64,000 bases of DNA from the NCBI RefSeq assembly GCF_958979055.1, contig NC_084893.1:26429487-26493486 (forward strand), in the 5' to 3' direction. This document shows positions 1 through 11,639 of the stretch, one piece after another. Origin of the DNA: Alnus glutinosa. Lineage: Eukaryota; Streptophyta; Magnoliopsida; Fagales; Betulaceae. The notes beneath the pieces were generated by a model. It saw only the letters and a program-made list of their open reading frames with translations, did no database searches and was not told the DNA's origin. The position numbers and the translations under genes were made by a program. Within the stretch, counting starts at the first letter, position 1. Every line of letters starts with the position of its first letter.

Positions 1-264
1 TTACCAATGAAATATAAATGGAAACTCACTAATGAGAGACTAAAAATTACATTTGGTCAAGCTGTTTAATTGTTTACTTCCTCAACCTCCTCCAGATCCG
101 TAAGCAATTGGCGCACCATCGCCCCATACGTCAAGGTAAACAGCTCAGCATTCTACACCATTTTCAAATTTCATAGATCAACAACACAATAAGAGAGTCA
201 TTAAATCACGAGATCGCGTATCAATTGCTTAGTAACCTTGCGAGTTGAGCATCAACAAGAAAAA
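1..264. other. No recognisable gene
   Basis: AT-rich sequence to the left of a solo LTR. I see no ORF, splice-bounded exon or repeat that I can name. Confidence 0.5.
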
Positions 265-620
265 TGTAACAGGCCCATAGTAGCTAGAAGGGCTGGATTG
301 TAATAAGTGGGATACTTGGATATTTAGTTAGTCAGTTGATTAGTTAAACGGTAGTGATTAGAATGTAGTACTTAGCTGTTATATTAGTTGAGTCTTGAAG
401 TGTATAAAAAGAGAAGGAAAAGCTGAGAGAATTATCGAGAGAATTGTATTAAGTTGTCCCTTGAGAACTTGGAGGCCATGGCTCCTCGAATTGCCAAGTT
501 CTGTGAATGGAAATTGCTTCCATTGTTTCTTCATTTCTTTCTTAATCTTTCTTCTTAAATATCTCTTAGTTCTTCCTCTTTCCCCTTGAAATTTAGAAGT
601 AACAGATTAGAACTGTTACA
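265..620 (+). mobile_element. Solo LTR (356 bp)
   Basis: Begins TGTAACAGGCCC and ends AACTGTTACA, the TG...CA ends of an LTR, flanked on both sides by aaaaa (possible 5 bp TSD, weak because of low complexity). An LTR-like transcription motif, tataaaaag, lies near 401. No internal retroelement sequence adjoins it. The same LTR, lacking about its first 10 bp, recurs at 26434-26770 inside the duplicated albumin block, so it was in place before that duplication. Confidence 0.6.
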
Positions 621-2474
621 AAAAATTCAGATCAATCATAGAAATCGACACGTTCAAGAATTACGACAAAATCATCACATCCTTGAAATTCAATTTCGTT
701 ACCGAGAGAATGAGGGAAACGAAATTAGATCAAACCACACAACACAGCCAAAACAAAGAAATTAGACCAAACCTCATCGAGTACTATAATGTTCAAGAAG
801 ATAATTACAACAAATACATGTGAAAAGTATGAGTGAATAAGAGAAAGAGGACATGACCCGATAGTTACGCATGACAACTCTTTTCCGATTCAACAATAAA
901 TGACTAAACCCCTCATTGTATTGGAAATGTCTTCTCTTGTAGATACCTTTTTTGAATTGTGGTTAGGAGGCTTAAGCACTGGCTTAGCCACTTTTGCAAT
1001 CGTGTGAAAATATTTGAATTAGTGTGGTCAGTACTCTTCCTCACTTTAGTCATCATTTTTCATTGAAAAAACCTTCTATAATTAAGGACCTGACACAAAC
1101 CAGGTTTTTTGTACCATCAAATAAAAAAATAATATATTAAAATATCACATCAAATCAAATAAACACCGAAACACATGCACGATTCAACCTTCTCCCAAAA
1201 CTCATCATCTTCTCTTTCCCATCGTCTTCTCCTCTTTTCCATTCAGGCACGACCACCATGTCGCCATTTTCTCATCTCTTGCTTCAAACTTGTCTTTTAT
1301 GATCGATTTGAAGGTGGTTCGACCATTCCTATAACAAAACATTTGAGCCCTGCTGTCTGGAATTGTCTTCATCGATCTGATAGTGAATCTAGCTAGTGAT
1401 ATGATGGTGGTTCGATATAGGCAGAGGTGTGGGCGATGTTGGAAAAATAGCTGCTAGCTATATAGGATAGTGAGCTAGCCATATTTCTAATCACAACACT
1501 ATTTTGTGAGTGCTGGTTTTATCTTTTTGTGGCGAGGAGATCGAGGTGGATTTTTGCCTTTGCATGTAAGTTACGTCGAGGATATTTTTAGCACTCATAA
1601 AGATATCTAACAAATATTGCTAGTAATTTGACCAGACGTAGGAGATCGAGCTTTTCAGGTATCGGGCAGAGTAGCTTACCAACATAGATCTCATAGAAGT
1701 TTTCTATTATTTATTGCCCTGAATTACTATTCAAACAACAAATTAATGACGATCTGGATTTGTTTAGCAATGCTTTGATGCTAAAAGAGTATCCACGTAC
1801 TAGTTATTTCATATTTATTCAACTTAATTTGAATGTGTAATTGTGTTTTATATAAAATTAACACAGTAAGGCATTCAATCAACTTGGTAAGTGCTGTCTC
1901 CATATTCATTCCAAGTTGATCGATCGTATAGTTCTATTGCATGCAAGAGAGATTTTGTTTCCCAACAAATGCTTGGACAAAACACTAACTAGAACAGCTC
2001 GTGATATTCATATCAATGGATTGCATATATATGTAATTAATCTTGCCCAGCGATACTATTAAAACCTTTGCTCTGGCGTGTTTACCGTCAAGCTTTCTCT
2101 GATCCTTGGTACAAACAAACCACGCAAGTATAAATACCATTTATTATTATTTACTTCATTTCCGTCTTCCACAATTTCCCCCTTTCTTTTTACTGTAATG
2201 ACTAGGTTTTCGCAATTTTATATGCATGGTTATCAATAATCAGAAAATGTGCAAAACCAAGTAAAGATAATCAAGCAAGTAAACTAATTAAGAAACCAAG
2301 ATTAAGCATTTTATTTTACTCAAGAGACAACCTACAAAGCTTCAAATAAAACTGATCATATCTAGATAATAGATACTACTACTACACACGATGATGTGCT
2401 TATGAAAGCCAGTCACCATTTATCTAGAGCAAGCATGCAGTGACCCTTATTTATTTATTGTGATTCGTACTTCT

Positions 2475-2909
2475 CTAAAACCAGGAGGAGCGAATCTCAC
2501 AACGCTGGGGGCTGAGGCGGCATTGATTTGGCAAGTCTCTCGCACACTCCATCATCTCCCGCATTTCCTCACCCCGGAGCTCACCCTGCTGTTGCCTTAC
2601 CACCTGCCTCAACCCCTCGCATCGGCACTGCTCGTCCATCCTCCTCAGCTGTTGGCAGCACTGCTGTAAATGCTGCTGTTGGTTGCCGTCTTCGTCACTC
2701 TCGGACTCGCTTTGCTGCCTCATATACCGCTGGCAGTGGTTGAGGTTCTGCTGACGCTGAACCTGCTCGCGGCAGCTCTCGCCTCGCCTCTGCTGATTCT
2801 CAATGTCCTCGTCGACGTCCACGGTTGTTATGGTGGTGCGGAAGGCAGCGGCATGCGCCACCAACAAAAGGGCTACAAAAAGAGCTGCTAAGGTTGCGAG
2901 CCTTGCCAT
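2475..2909 (-). CDS. 2S albumin seed storage protein, copy A (intact)
   Basis: This intronless gene encodes a 144-residue 2S albumin precursor, a seed sulfur and nitrogen store packed into protein-storage vacuoles; nut members of the family are major allergens. An N-terminal hydrophobic stretch (about residues 5-22) is a signal peptide. A Gln/Arg-rich small-subunit region and a large-subunit region follow. The 2S albumin cysteine pattern is present: Cys46, Cys59, Cys84-Cys85, Cys95-x-Cys97, Cys130 and Cys137. There is one additional cysteine, Cys122, making nine. I chose the ATG at 2909 because it opens directly onto the signal peptide; an in-frame ATG 18 bp upstream is less likely. The C-terminus ends in SSWF, as in walnut-type proteins. 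The reading frame is clean. Copy D differs at about 11 residues. Processing sites are inferred from the family. Confidence 0.93.
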   Translation of the reverse strand: MARLATLAALFVALLLVAHAAAFRTTITTVDVDEDIENQQRRGESCREQVQRQQNLNHCQRYMRQQSESESDEDGNQQQHLQQCCQQLRRMDEQCRCEGLRQVVRQQQGELRGEEMREMMECARDLPNQCRLSPQRCEIRSSWF

Positions 2910-2977
2910 TGTTATGATATGAAACACTTTAGTTGGAATGCAAATGCTTTGATGAAACTCTATGGTGGGAGTGGAGG

Positions 2978-3141
2978 GTATTTGTAGCTGTTTTTGGAGT
3001 GTGCATGTAAAGTACGTGTAAGGAGTGATGCTCAGGCTAGTTTTGGCATTTTTGTGGGGTGGCTATGCGTGGTCTGCCGGCTGCATTCATGCTTCCACGT
3101 AGGTTTCCATGCATATGGATGCTGCCACAAACGGCTGCATG
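2978..3141 (-). promoter_or_regulatory. Seed-type promoter of 2S albumin copy A
   Basis: Upstream of the minus-strand start there are three RY-type motifs (CATGCA/TGCATG) at 3002-3007, 3108-3114 and 3136-3141. These are the known binding sites of the seed B3 factors ABI3, FUS3 and LEC2. An ACGT-containing ABRE-like site lies near 3014-3018. The TATA-like element reads CTACAAATAC on the minus strand (2978-2987), about 70 bp from the ATG. The two pseudogene copies keep a better TATAAAAA at the same place. Seed expression is inferred. Confidence 0.65.
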
Positions 3142-3872
3142 CGAGTTAAGTGGAAGGTAGGAGGGTAATGGTTGCATTTGGCTTTTAGATGGGCCCATGT
3201 GTAGAGTACTTTGCTTGCTTGTTTCCACGTGTAGAGTTTCATGCGAAAGCTGCCACAAAATATATGTTTTGTTTGCTTTTGAAATTAATTGAATTTGTTT
3301 ATTACCAGGATGGATTTATCTGACATAGCTTAGGTGCATGGCCTTGGGTTTGCATGATATGATCGCCGCGCTTATGTTGCCAAGTAGCTAGCTTGTAGAA
3401 CTAGTTAATTATGTCCTAAACTCCTATAGTTCTTCGAAGCTCCATTCAGTCCTTTGATATGTTTTGAGACATGGTTTTCTGCAGATATATTTCTTGTACG
3501 TCCGTAGAACTACTTATGTCCTATACAGTTGTTTAGGAAAGCGATGGATTTGAATGCCTTAATGACCCTTTTTGCAGCAGTCTTTTCCTTTACTTTCGAT
3601 TCCCACATATTTTGAGCACTGCTTTGATGCTAAAAGAGCAGCTACCACTAGAACTGCTCATATTTTCGAATTTAGATATATCTGTACATCATATTTTCGA
3701 ATTAAATAGCACTCTCCTATATTCCACTGACGGTAAAATAAATGTATAAAAAACTTTTATAAAGATGTGCTTATTTAATATAATTCACTAAATTTTAGGA
3801 TTGTTCATAATTTACCCTATATAGCCGGCCAGATTTTGGTCCCCTAGCCTGTTTCAAATTAATTATGGTATA

Positions 3873-3977
3873 GTCCCCAAGGGATAGCTTAATCGGTTGG
3901 GGACTATGCCCCATGAAGCGGGGGTTGCTAGTTTGAATCCTCACTCCCTCTCTTGTGTGGACATGTCAAAAAAAAAA
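3873..3977 (+). mobile_element. tRNA-derived SINE, copy 1
   Basis: About 105 bp flanked by the 15 bp repeat attaa(t/c)tatggtata at 3858-3872 and 3978-3992. It has a pol III A-box-like tagcttaatcggttgggg, a B-box-like ctagtttgaatcc and a short A tail. The same insertion, with the same target repeat, is present at 5346-5458 and absent at the paralogous site 12634-12648. Confidence 0.8.
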
Positions 3978-4029
3978 ATTAACTATGGTATAAAATTTAA
4001 TTGAAGATTGATAGGTTGGTTATTAATTA

Positions 4030-4491
4030 GTCGATCTTGTTAAGAGTCTCACATTGCTAAGATATGCCTGGGTTGTGGGCTTTATAAGCCTTGAGAATTG
4101 ACGGCGTCAGCAACTGTAGGGTTTATTTTGTGTTCAACAAGGGATTTTCCCAGTTTGACAAGTATCTGATTATTAGGCAAGTTTTCGTTATTTATTTTTG
4201 TGTTCAATAAGGGATTTTTTCAGTTTGGCAAGTATTTGTTATTTTTATGTCAAATTCAGTAAGCTAGGGGTGGCCGCTAATAGTAAAATGTGTGGGCAGC
4301 AAGTAAGTCTACTAGGGTAGGATGATGGTTTTATTCTAATCCTATTTAATTCCCTTGTTGTATTCGGTTGAAGACAGATTATGATTACCTCCCGTTTCAA
4401 TTAAATATTCTACGTATTGGGCATCATCTATCAAAAGGAAGTCTGAGCCTACAAGTGTGGGGGAGTGTTAAAGTATTGATTAAGTGATTAA
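4030..4491 (+). mobile_element. LTR retrotransposon remnant
   Basis: LTR-like material runs across 4030-4491: gtctcacattgctaagatatg, a duplicated gggatttt(cc/tt)cagttt(g) motif at about 4140-4230, then a purine tract gtgtgggggag immediately followed by tgttaaagtattgatt, which looks like a polypurine tract and the start of a 3' LTR. It abuts the truncated albumin pseudogene and probably removed its 3' end. No coding sequence is visible and the exact ends are uncertain. Confidence 0.45.
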
Positions 4492-4831
4492 ATTTCCTCA
4501 CCCTGAAGCTTACCCTGCTGCTGCCTTACCACCTGCCTCAACCCCTCACATCGGCACTGCTCGTCCATCCACTTCAACTGTTGGCAGCACTGCTGTAAAT
4601 GCTGCTGCTGGATGCCGTCTTCTTAACTCTTGGACTCGCATTGTTGCCACATATATTGTTGGCAGTGGTTGAGGTTCTGCTTACGCTGAACCTATGCGCG
4701 GCAACTCTCGTCTCACCTTTGTTGATTCCCAATGTCCTCGTCGACGTCTACGGTTGTTACGGTGGTGTAGAAGGCAGTGGCATGCACTACCAACAACAAA
4801 AAGAGTTTCTAAGGTTGCAAGCCTGGCCATT
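4492..4831 (-). pseudogene. 2S albumin pseudogene, copy B (3' truncated)
   Basis: The region aligns with the intact albumin genes from the ATG (minus strand, 4831) through the signal peptide and the CC and CxC regions. Homology stops at 4492, where LTR-like sequence takes over, so about the last 29 codons are gone, including the two C-terminal cysteines. Frameshifts follow the signal peptide: the frame that begins with the usual start MARLATL soon runs into an unrelated Arg-rich reading. The promoter is retained, with a canonical TATAAAAA-type box (RC of ttttatagta, 4901-4910). No functional protein is expected. Confidence 0.85.
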
Positions 4832-5345
4832 GTTATGATATGAAACACTTTAGTTGGAATGCGAATGCTTTGATGAAACAACATGGTGGGAGTGGAGGGT
4901 TTTTATAGTAGATTTTGGGGTGTGCTTGTAAAGTACATGTAAGGAGCGATGCTCAGGCTGGTTTTGGCATTTTCGCGGGGTGGCTATGCGCGGTCTGCTG
5001 GCTTCGTCCATGCTTCTACGTAGGTTTCCATGCAAATGCTACCATAAACGGGTTTGGGCACATCTCTTACTTTTATTATTGATTATGAATTAAAATTAAT
5101 TAATAGATACCGCAACTAAACGTACGTGATGTTAATGATAGAATTTAGATATATCTGTACATCATATTTTTGAATTAAGTAGCACTCTCCTATATTCCAC
5201 TGACAGTAAATTAAATGTATAAAAAGCTTTTATAAAGATGTGCTTATTTAATATAATTCACTAAATTTTAGGATTGTTCATAATGTACCCTATATAGCCG
5301 GCCAGATTTTGGTCCCCTAGCATGTTTCAAATTAACTATGGTATA

Positions 5346-5458
5346 GTCTCCAAGGGATAGCTCAATCGGCAGGGGACCACGCTTCATGAAGCAGAGGTCA
5401 CTAGTTTGAATCCTCCCTCCCCTTCTTGTGTGGACATGTCAAAAATAAAATAAAATAA
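5346..5458 (+). mobile_element. tRNA-derived SINE, copy 2 (shared insertion)
   Basis: Same family and same target site as the SINE at 3873-3977, with flanking repeats attaactatggtata at 5331-5345 and 5459-5473. The tail is A-rich with scattered T (aaaaataaaataaaataa). It differs from copy 1 at several positions, consistent with divergence after duplication of one ancestral insertion rather than two insertions. Confidence 0.8.
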
Positions 5459-5544
5459 ATTAACTATGGTATAAATTTAATTGAAGCTAGATTGATGGGT
5501 TGGTTATTAATTAGTCGATCTTTTGTTAAGATATATATTAATTA

Positions 5545-7060
5545 GTAGTCTTTAATGACTCAGCCCAAATATATATGCGGATCGGGTTGGCCCGTCAAAC
5601 TATTAATTAAGGGTTAATCCTGACACAACCCATTTAATTAAATGGGTCAAACCCTTCAATCCCAACACGATTCATTTAAATAAGCAAGTAACACAACACA
5701 ATATATATTTTAAGTTGTTTCCATTTTTAGGTATACTCACTAAGTCGTTGACTTAATTTTGTTGTTTCTACCTATAAGACAATTTACTTTACAGAGAAGC
5801 CAACACAAGGATTTTAGCAAGAAAGATCTCGGATATATGCAGCTGCATGGCATGATACTATCATCGTATATCATTTGAGGACTCAATCCCACAGACTCTT
5901 CATGATAATCAGTGCCTTAAGGTGAGATGATTTCGTGTATCATGATATTGCTAGCTTAAACCTACTGTGTGATGGCCATGGCCGGTGATTAATATTCTGA
6001 TTACAATGCTATGATTATTACTTAGTAGATACTTTAGTTGTAATGATTAATATCAATAGTTACAAAAATAAAAAGAAATAAATACTCAATTTTTTGAGCT
6101 TTAATATCGATTATGGTTTAATGGTGACATTCCAAGTTAATTATTAGTTAATTAATTTAAGGGGCTTTACAAGTTATTTCTCATTTTTGCATACTACGTG
6201 AAGTTTTAAGCTATTTTTTCAACCTTAGAGAGATTATTACAAATCGATGCAACCACATGGATTGATTTTGCATTTTTTTTTTCCTAAATTTTAAAAGACT
6301 CTAAATTAAAAATGTGCTAACATGTTTTCTTTTTATATTTTTATTTATTTTATTCATCATTTTTCATCTTTTGCCTCTTGGATATCTGTCAATCTGTTTT
6401 CATATATATATATATATATATATTTTCCAATCAGATAGTGTTGATTTTAGTTAGTTGTTGTTCCCAGTTTCGATTGCTTATCATCACAGTGTCAAGGTTT
6501 ACTGTTATAAAATTTATATTCCAGTTTATTTTTATTTTTATTTTAGTATAATTAGTCCTTGTAAAATATATATATTTACACTATTTATAAGGATTCTTCT
6601 AATCATAAATATGTAAGATATTATCTCCTTATATGGCTTTTATATCACATATTACAGTGTTTATTATATTGTTAATAAATAAATATAATATACGGTATTA
6701 CGGTTATGGTAATTTCTATTAATTTATATTACCGTAATGAAATCGTTTAATTGATTTTAAATCAATTAATAATATTGTTTCCTTGATGGGATGAACAATA
6801 CGGTATTTACCATATTTGAGGGTCCCTGACCTAACCTATAAATTAATAGTCTGTGTACACCATCAGTTCGGCAATACAGTAAGACATAAATTAGAAGATC
6901 CCTCAGATAACATATTATTTTGTTTTTCAGATTTTCGTCGTAACGCTTGAGCAAAGATGGCTATAGGTAAGCCTAATCCTGTTCTTTTTTTAATTATTAT
7001 TTTTTTTATTTTCCGCTGCACATGTTAGTTTGGCATAATTTGTTTATATGTTCTAACATG
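5545..7060. other. AT-rich intergenic or LTR-like sequence
   Basis: Similarity to the albumin duplication unit ends near 5545. Next comes a gggttgacccg-type dispersed repeat (5575-5700), a short (ta)n at 6404-6422 and AT-rich sequence. The stretch up to 7060 probably contains the decayed 5' LTR of the Copia remnant, since a primer-binding-site-like sequence starts at 7061. No gene is visible. Confidence 0.4.
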
Positions 7061-10000
7061 TGGTATTAGAGCCAACCTCTATGCCGTGTTGCTTAGCATT
7101 TAGTTTTGCTATGCGTTATGAATAACAAATTCAATATATTTTATTTGTTATTGTTCATTATTTTTTGACAATATTGTTTAAGCAGTATTGCAATATTATT
7201 TTCTCCTTGTGAAAGAGAATTTTGTCCTGGATTGCAATATTGTTTAAGTAGTATTGTGAAAGAAATTCATAATTTTGTGCTGCAAAATTACAGTTTTGCC
7301 CCTGCTTGGAAACCAATCTGAGGACCCCTGTTTCGCCTTTTAGCCGCCTCGCAGAGCCGCTGCCTCTCCAGTGACCAGGGTCGCCGTCTTGTCTAATCGA
7401 GAGGCCGCTACTTCTCCGATAAACTCCGACCCACAAGGGTCGCCGTGGAAGTAAGAGCGGCGACTTCTCTTGGCCGCCACATCAGGAGCGGCAGGGTGGC
7501 GGCTAGGGTTTCATATTTAGGTCTCTAGGGTTTTCAACCCATTTGGAAAAATAGCAAATCGGGTCAAGTTGGGAATCGAGTAGGGTTTAAAACCCATGAG
7601 CCCAACCCGATATCAAGTGGGTTGACCCATTCGAGTCAGCCCAATCCAGGAATTGACCCATTTGGGTCAGCCCAAGAGGCCCTATTCAGTTTATTCAAAA
7701 AAAAAAAAAAAAAAAGGAGTATTTAAGTGGGCTGACCCATTTGGGCTAGCCCAATGCAACAACCCATCAGGTCTTTTAAAAGGACACTTAAGTCTTATGG
7801 GGCTTAAGACTTGGATTCATCAAGTATAAAGGGTCTGAACCATTGAGTCATTATGTCTTCTAAATGTTTTTATTATTTACATTGTTGTAAATAAATTAAT
7901 TTATTTAAATGCATAGATTTATATTGTTTAAATATAAATTGTTTGATGCTTAGACCTAAGAATAATTAACAATACCATATATGCTAGTATGTTTACAGTA
8001 ATATCCAAGAATGTAATATCTAGAAAAGTTCTGGCTAGAAAAGTCTTGGGATTTAAGTGTGTCCAAGTGACTCCCCCTCACTTTCCTGAGAACTCACCTG
8101 GTTGCACATTGGAAAATGTTGTTTTCCTCATTTAAGTATCGGTTTGTTATATTCCTGGGACTATTTATGGAGCATCTATAAAGTTGTTAGATGATGTTAA
8201 CAAAGTCGCAATTATTACCATAATTTTGGGAGAGCCAAAGCATCCCAATTTTTAAATGATAATTTCATCAAAATTGTAAACACGTAATTATCATAATAAT
8301 TATGGGAGAGCCAAAGCATCCCATTTTTTAATGATAATTACTTCAGGATTACATGCATGAACCTCATAAAGAATTTTTATTAGATGTTCATGGATTGCAG
8401 CGTGATTATTATGATTTTAGGAGAGCCAAAGCATCCTAATTTTATAATAATTGCATAAAGATTGTACACATGAACTGCATATAGAAAAATGAACATCGTG
8501 TTGAAATTAATTTATAAATTTAATTACTTATTCCCAAATAGAAGTTTTTGTTTTTATGACTTAATTAGAATAAGATAACAAATTTAGTATTAACAATAAA
8601 ATTTCTCTCGGTTGCCCAAAGGTACAGAGAATTTTATTTATTAATATATAAATTTATTAGTCTTATTAATAAAGACTAAATTTCATACGTGATGCAACCT
8701 TTGCCCAAAGGTAGGTTGAAATTTACTGTTTAAATTGGCATTGGCTAATTAAAATAAAGTTACTTCATAACATTAAAGTATTCTTATTTTAATTTTCTTG
8801 GTGATTGTAGCTATTCCTATTACTCTACATTTTGGTAGTTTTAAGTTTCAATACTTTATGGTAATATTTTTTCTGACTGGAAAAGATTAATATGTTTTTT
8901 CACTTGAGGTGCTAAAAAATTGGCACTCCGTGTGGACAAACCACCTACTCTCGCGGAATTAAGTACGCCATATGAGATTATTAAGCATGAACGGTGAGAG
9001 TGATTTAATCACCTAAGTTAGATGTTCATGAAATCTCATGTCACCAAAGGCGTCAGGGATTTATTCCTGAATGTTTTAAGGCCAAAGATTAAGGTGCCAA
9101 GAAATATTATGGCGATCAAGATACTTATTTCTCTTGCAATAAGAAAAACTGAGAGCATATAAAGAAATATTGCATGAAGTATGAGAAATGACTTAAAATA
9201 AAGATAATCTCACATATTTAATGTGTCGTGAATCTTTTTTAGTGACTCATTCAAATATGTTGTGGATTGATTATGGTTTAACAATCCACATTGTCAACAC
9301 AAATGCGGAACACTTATTTTTATAATTGGAGATTGTTGGGATTTATAGATTAATTTTAAAATTCAGTTATAATTTTGACCTTAAAAATGTTTTATATTCC
9401 ATAATCTTTTTGAAATTTATTTTCTAGTTTAGTTAGTTAAAAATTTCAATTTTAAACTTGAAATTTTTTCTTATTTTGGGTGGAATATTGGTTGAGGGTC
9501 TATTTAAAGTCTATTTAAAATTGACCTATATCCCAATTTTTGAAACAAAATTATTTCTGCATATTGATGTTGATATAAAGTTGAGTCTTTGTCAATTTAA
9601 AAATGCTATTGTTATGGCATTGGAGGTTGAAATATATCTCCATACAGAAAATAAAAGTCAATAAATAATAATTAATTTACTGACTTTAGTACTTGTGTGG
9701 ACTGCATAAGGGAAAGCATACCAACAAGACCACTAAAGATGCTGAAGATAGCTTTTTGAGATTCTTGAGATCATGTACATTGAAAAGTATTGACCTTTCC
9801 ATACTCATTGCCTAAATGGTCAAAGATATTTTTATCTCCTTTAGTGATGACCATATAAGGTTTATATATCTCTATCTTCTAAATGATAGAGCTGGGGTAT
9901 TGAATGCTTTCAATACTTATAAGGAAGAAAAAGATAAACAACATGAAGATCATAAGATCTGATATAGGCAAAGAGTATTATGGTAGGTATATGCAAAAGG

Positions 10001-10832
10001 GAAATGATTAGTAATACTAATCTGCTATTACCCTTATAGAGTAAAGCTTTGAAAACCGTTGTGTATATATTAAACTGAATTCCATTTAAAGTTGTCCTTA
10101 AGACACATTTTATGAAATAGATAGAAGCCAAGTTTAAATTATTCACACATATGGGGTTGCCTTGCTAAAGATGGGATTTACAATCCTCGCATAAGGAAAT
10201 TAGATTCAAGAACTAGCAGATCTTTTATAGGCTATCTAGTAAACTGTAAGGGATTTTTATGTTTTATTATCCTTCATATAATCCTAGAGTTATTGATTGT
10301 AAAATTTCTAAAGGATGTTGAACCTAGCTAGTAGGAGTGTTTATCCTCAAAAGATTTTACTTAGAGGAAACACGATAATTGACTGAAGCTCCTTCATATG
10401 AAGGATGTTTGATTGTACTTATGGAAAACCAAATTGATTACCATGAACTACAACCAGTTTTAGAATTGTCAACCCATAAAGAATATGTTCAGTTTGAATC
10501 AACTTAGACTTTGCAAAATGCAAAGAAAATAGAATTAAGAAAATCCTATAGAATAAGAAGATCAACAATCTCTAGTGATTATGTTGTATAACTCAAAAGT
10601 TTAATTTTGACGTCAGACCTAAAGATGATCCAAAATTACTTTCACAAGCCATGAGTAGAGATAATTCCACATTGTGATACAGTAGCTCATTTTGATCTAG
10701 AACTACATCAAATGAATGTGAAAATAACTTTCCTGAATGGAAATCCTAAGGAAAGTAAACACGTTGTCTACTCAACACTATTTTGTGACCTCTAGGGTTG
10801 TTTTATTTTTTATTTTTTGTGACAAAGGGAGG
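7061..10832 (+). mobile_element. Decayed Copia retrotransposon internal region
   Basis: At 7061 tggtattagagcc resembles the initiator-Met tRNA primer site. Stop-riddled translations show Copia landmarks in order: a zinc-knuckle-like stretch (about 9125-9190, Cys-x2-Cys...His...Cys partly kept), a protease-like context (about 9260), an integrase-like DIGKEYYG stretch (about 9960-9985) and an RT-entry-like QAMSRDNSTLW (about 10645-10680). A purine tract acaaagggaggtg at 10822 ends the element where albumin-unit sequence resumes (gtttaggaaagcg). No ORF is intact, so this is an old insertion. The left end is undefined. Confidence 0.65.
8226..8445 (+). repeat. Three imperfect direct repeats
   Basis: The core gagagccaaagcatcc recurs at about 8230, 8306 and 8421, each followed by an AT-rich arm with (t)aatgataatt. 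Spacing is uneven (76 and 115 bp). The repeats lie between the primer site and the gag-like remains of the Copia element, so they are probably part of its leader. Confidence 0.65.
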
Positions 10833-10867
10833 TGTTGTTTAGGAAAGCGATGGATTTGAATGCCTTA

Positions 10868-11253
10868 GAGCACTAGCAGCATATTCCCAACCATTTTCCC
10901 TATATTTAGGGAACAAAACTACTTTTTGCTTCCCTATAAAAAAATACCCCACAATAGATTCCCTTACTTTTCCCTATATCAATTAAATATTATTTTTTTA
11001 CTCTTATTTTATTCTTTTTCTCTCTTTCCTACTTTTTCTCTCTTCCCTATATCAATTAATTATACTTCTTTTTTATTAAAATAATACATAGGGAATGAAT
11101 AGTAGACATGTATACATAGGGAATCACTATTCATTCCCAACTCCCTCATCTAAATATAGGGCATCTACTGTGGGAGGTTTTTTGATGTTTTTCATGAAAT
11201 TTTTCCTAAATATAGGGAAGGGAACCAATATAGGGTAACTGCTACTAGTGCTC
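10868..11253. mobile_element. PIF/Harbinger-like MITE with TTA target duplication
   Basis: A 386 bp non-coding element with inverted ends gagcactagcagca and (RC) gagcactagtagcag, flanked by tta at 10865-10867 and 11254-11256. A 3 bp TTA target and a G-rich terminus are typical of PIF/Harbinger MITEs. The uninterrupted paralogous site is visible at about 3555-3590 (gaatgccttaatgaccc), which confirms both ends. Confidence 0.85.
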
Positions 11254-11639
11254 TTATTGACACTTTTTGCAGCAGTCTTAACCTTTACTTTCCCACATAT
11301 TTTGGGCACTGTTTTGATGATAAAAGAGCAGCCACCACTAGAACAGCTCGTGATGTTCATATCAATCGATTGCATACGACTTAATTAGAAACAAAGAAAG
11401 CCCGTATTAATTATAAGATAATCAAGCAAGTAAACTAATTAAGAAACTAAAATTAAGCGTTTTATTTTATTCAAGAGACAGCCTACAAAGCCTCAAATAA
11501 AACTGCTCATATCTCGATAGTAGATACTATTTGTACATACGATGATGTGCTTATGAAAGCCGGTCACCATTTATCTAGAGCTAGCTAGCATGCAGTGACC
11601 TTTATTTATTTATCGTGATTCGTACTTCTTTAGAACCAA

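Larger units (their letters stand above)
275..3436. repeat. Segmental duplication, copy A (with 26433-30100)
   Basis: Sequence from the solo LTR through the 2S albumin gene and its promoter matches 26433-30100 closely. The match starts at catagtagctagaaggg and fades after gtagaactagttaat near 3436. Relative to copy D, this copy lacks about 490 bp between about 1575 and 1582 (27727-28215 in D). The missing part resembles this copy's own 3145-3620, so the difference could be a deletion here or an insertion or conversion in D. Confidence 0.85.

Noticed and set aside
2528..2891. Plus-strand ORFs opposite albumin copies A and D
   Set aside because: They are shadows of the Gln/Glu-rich albumin frame and recur only because the gene is duplicated. 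They lack independent signals.
3873..3977. tRNA gene
   Set aside because: A- and B-box-like sequences are present but no cloverleaf or CCA-ready acceptor stem forms. The TSD and A tail show a SINE.
8226..8445. CRISPR-like array
   Set aside because: Only three imperfect repeats with uneven spacing, in a plant retroelement leader.
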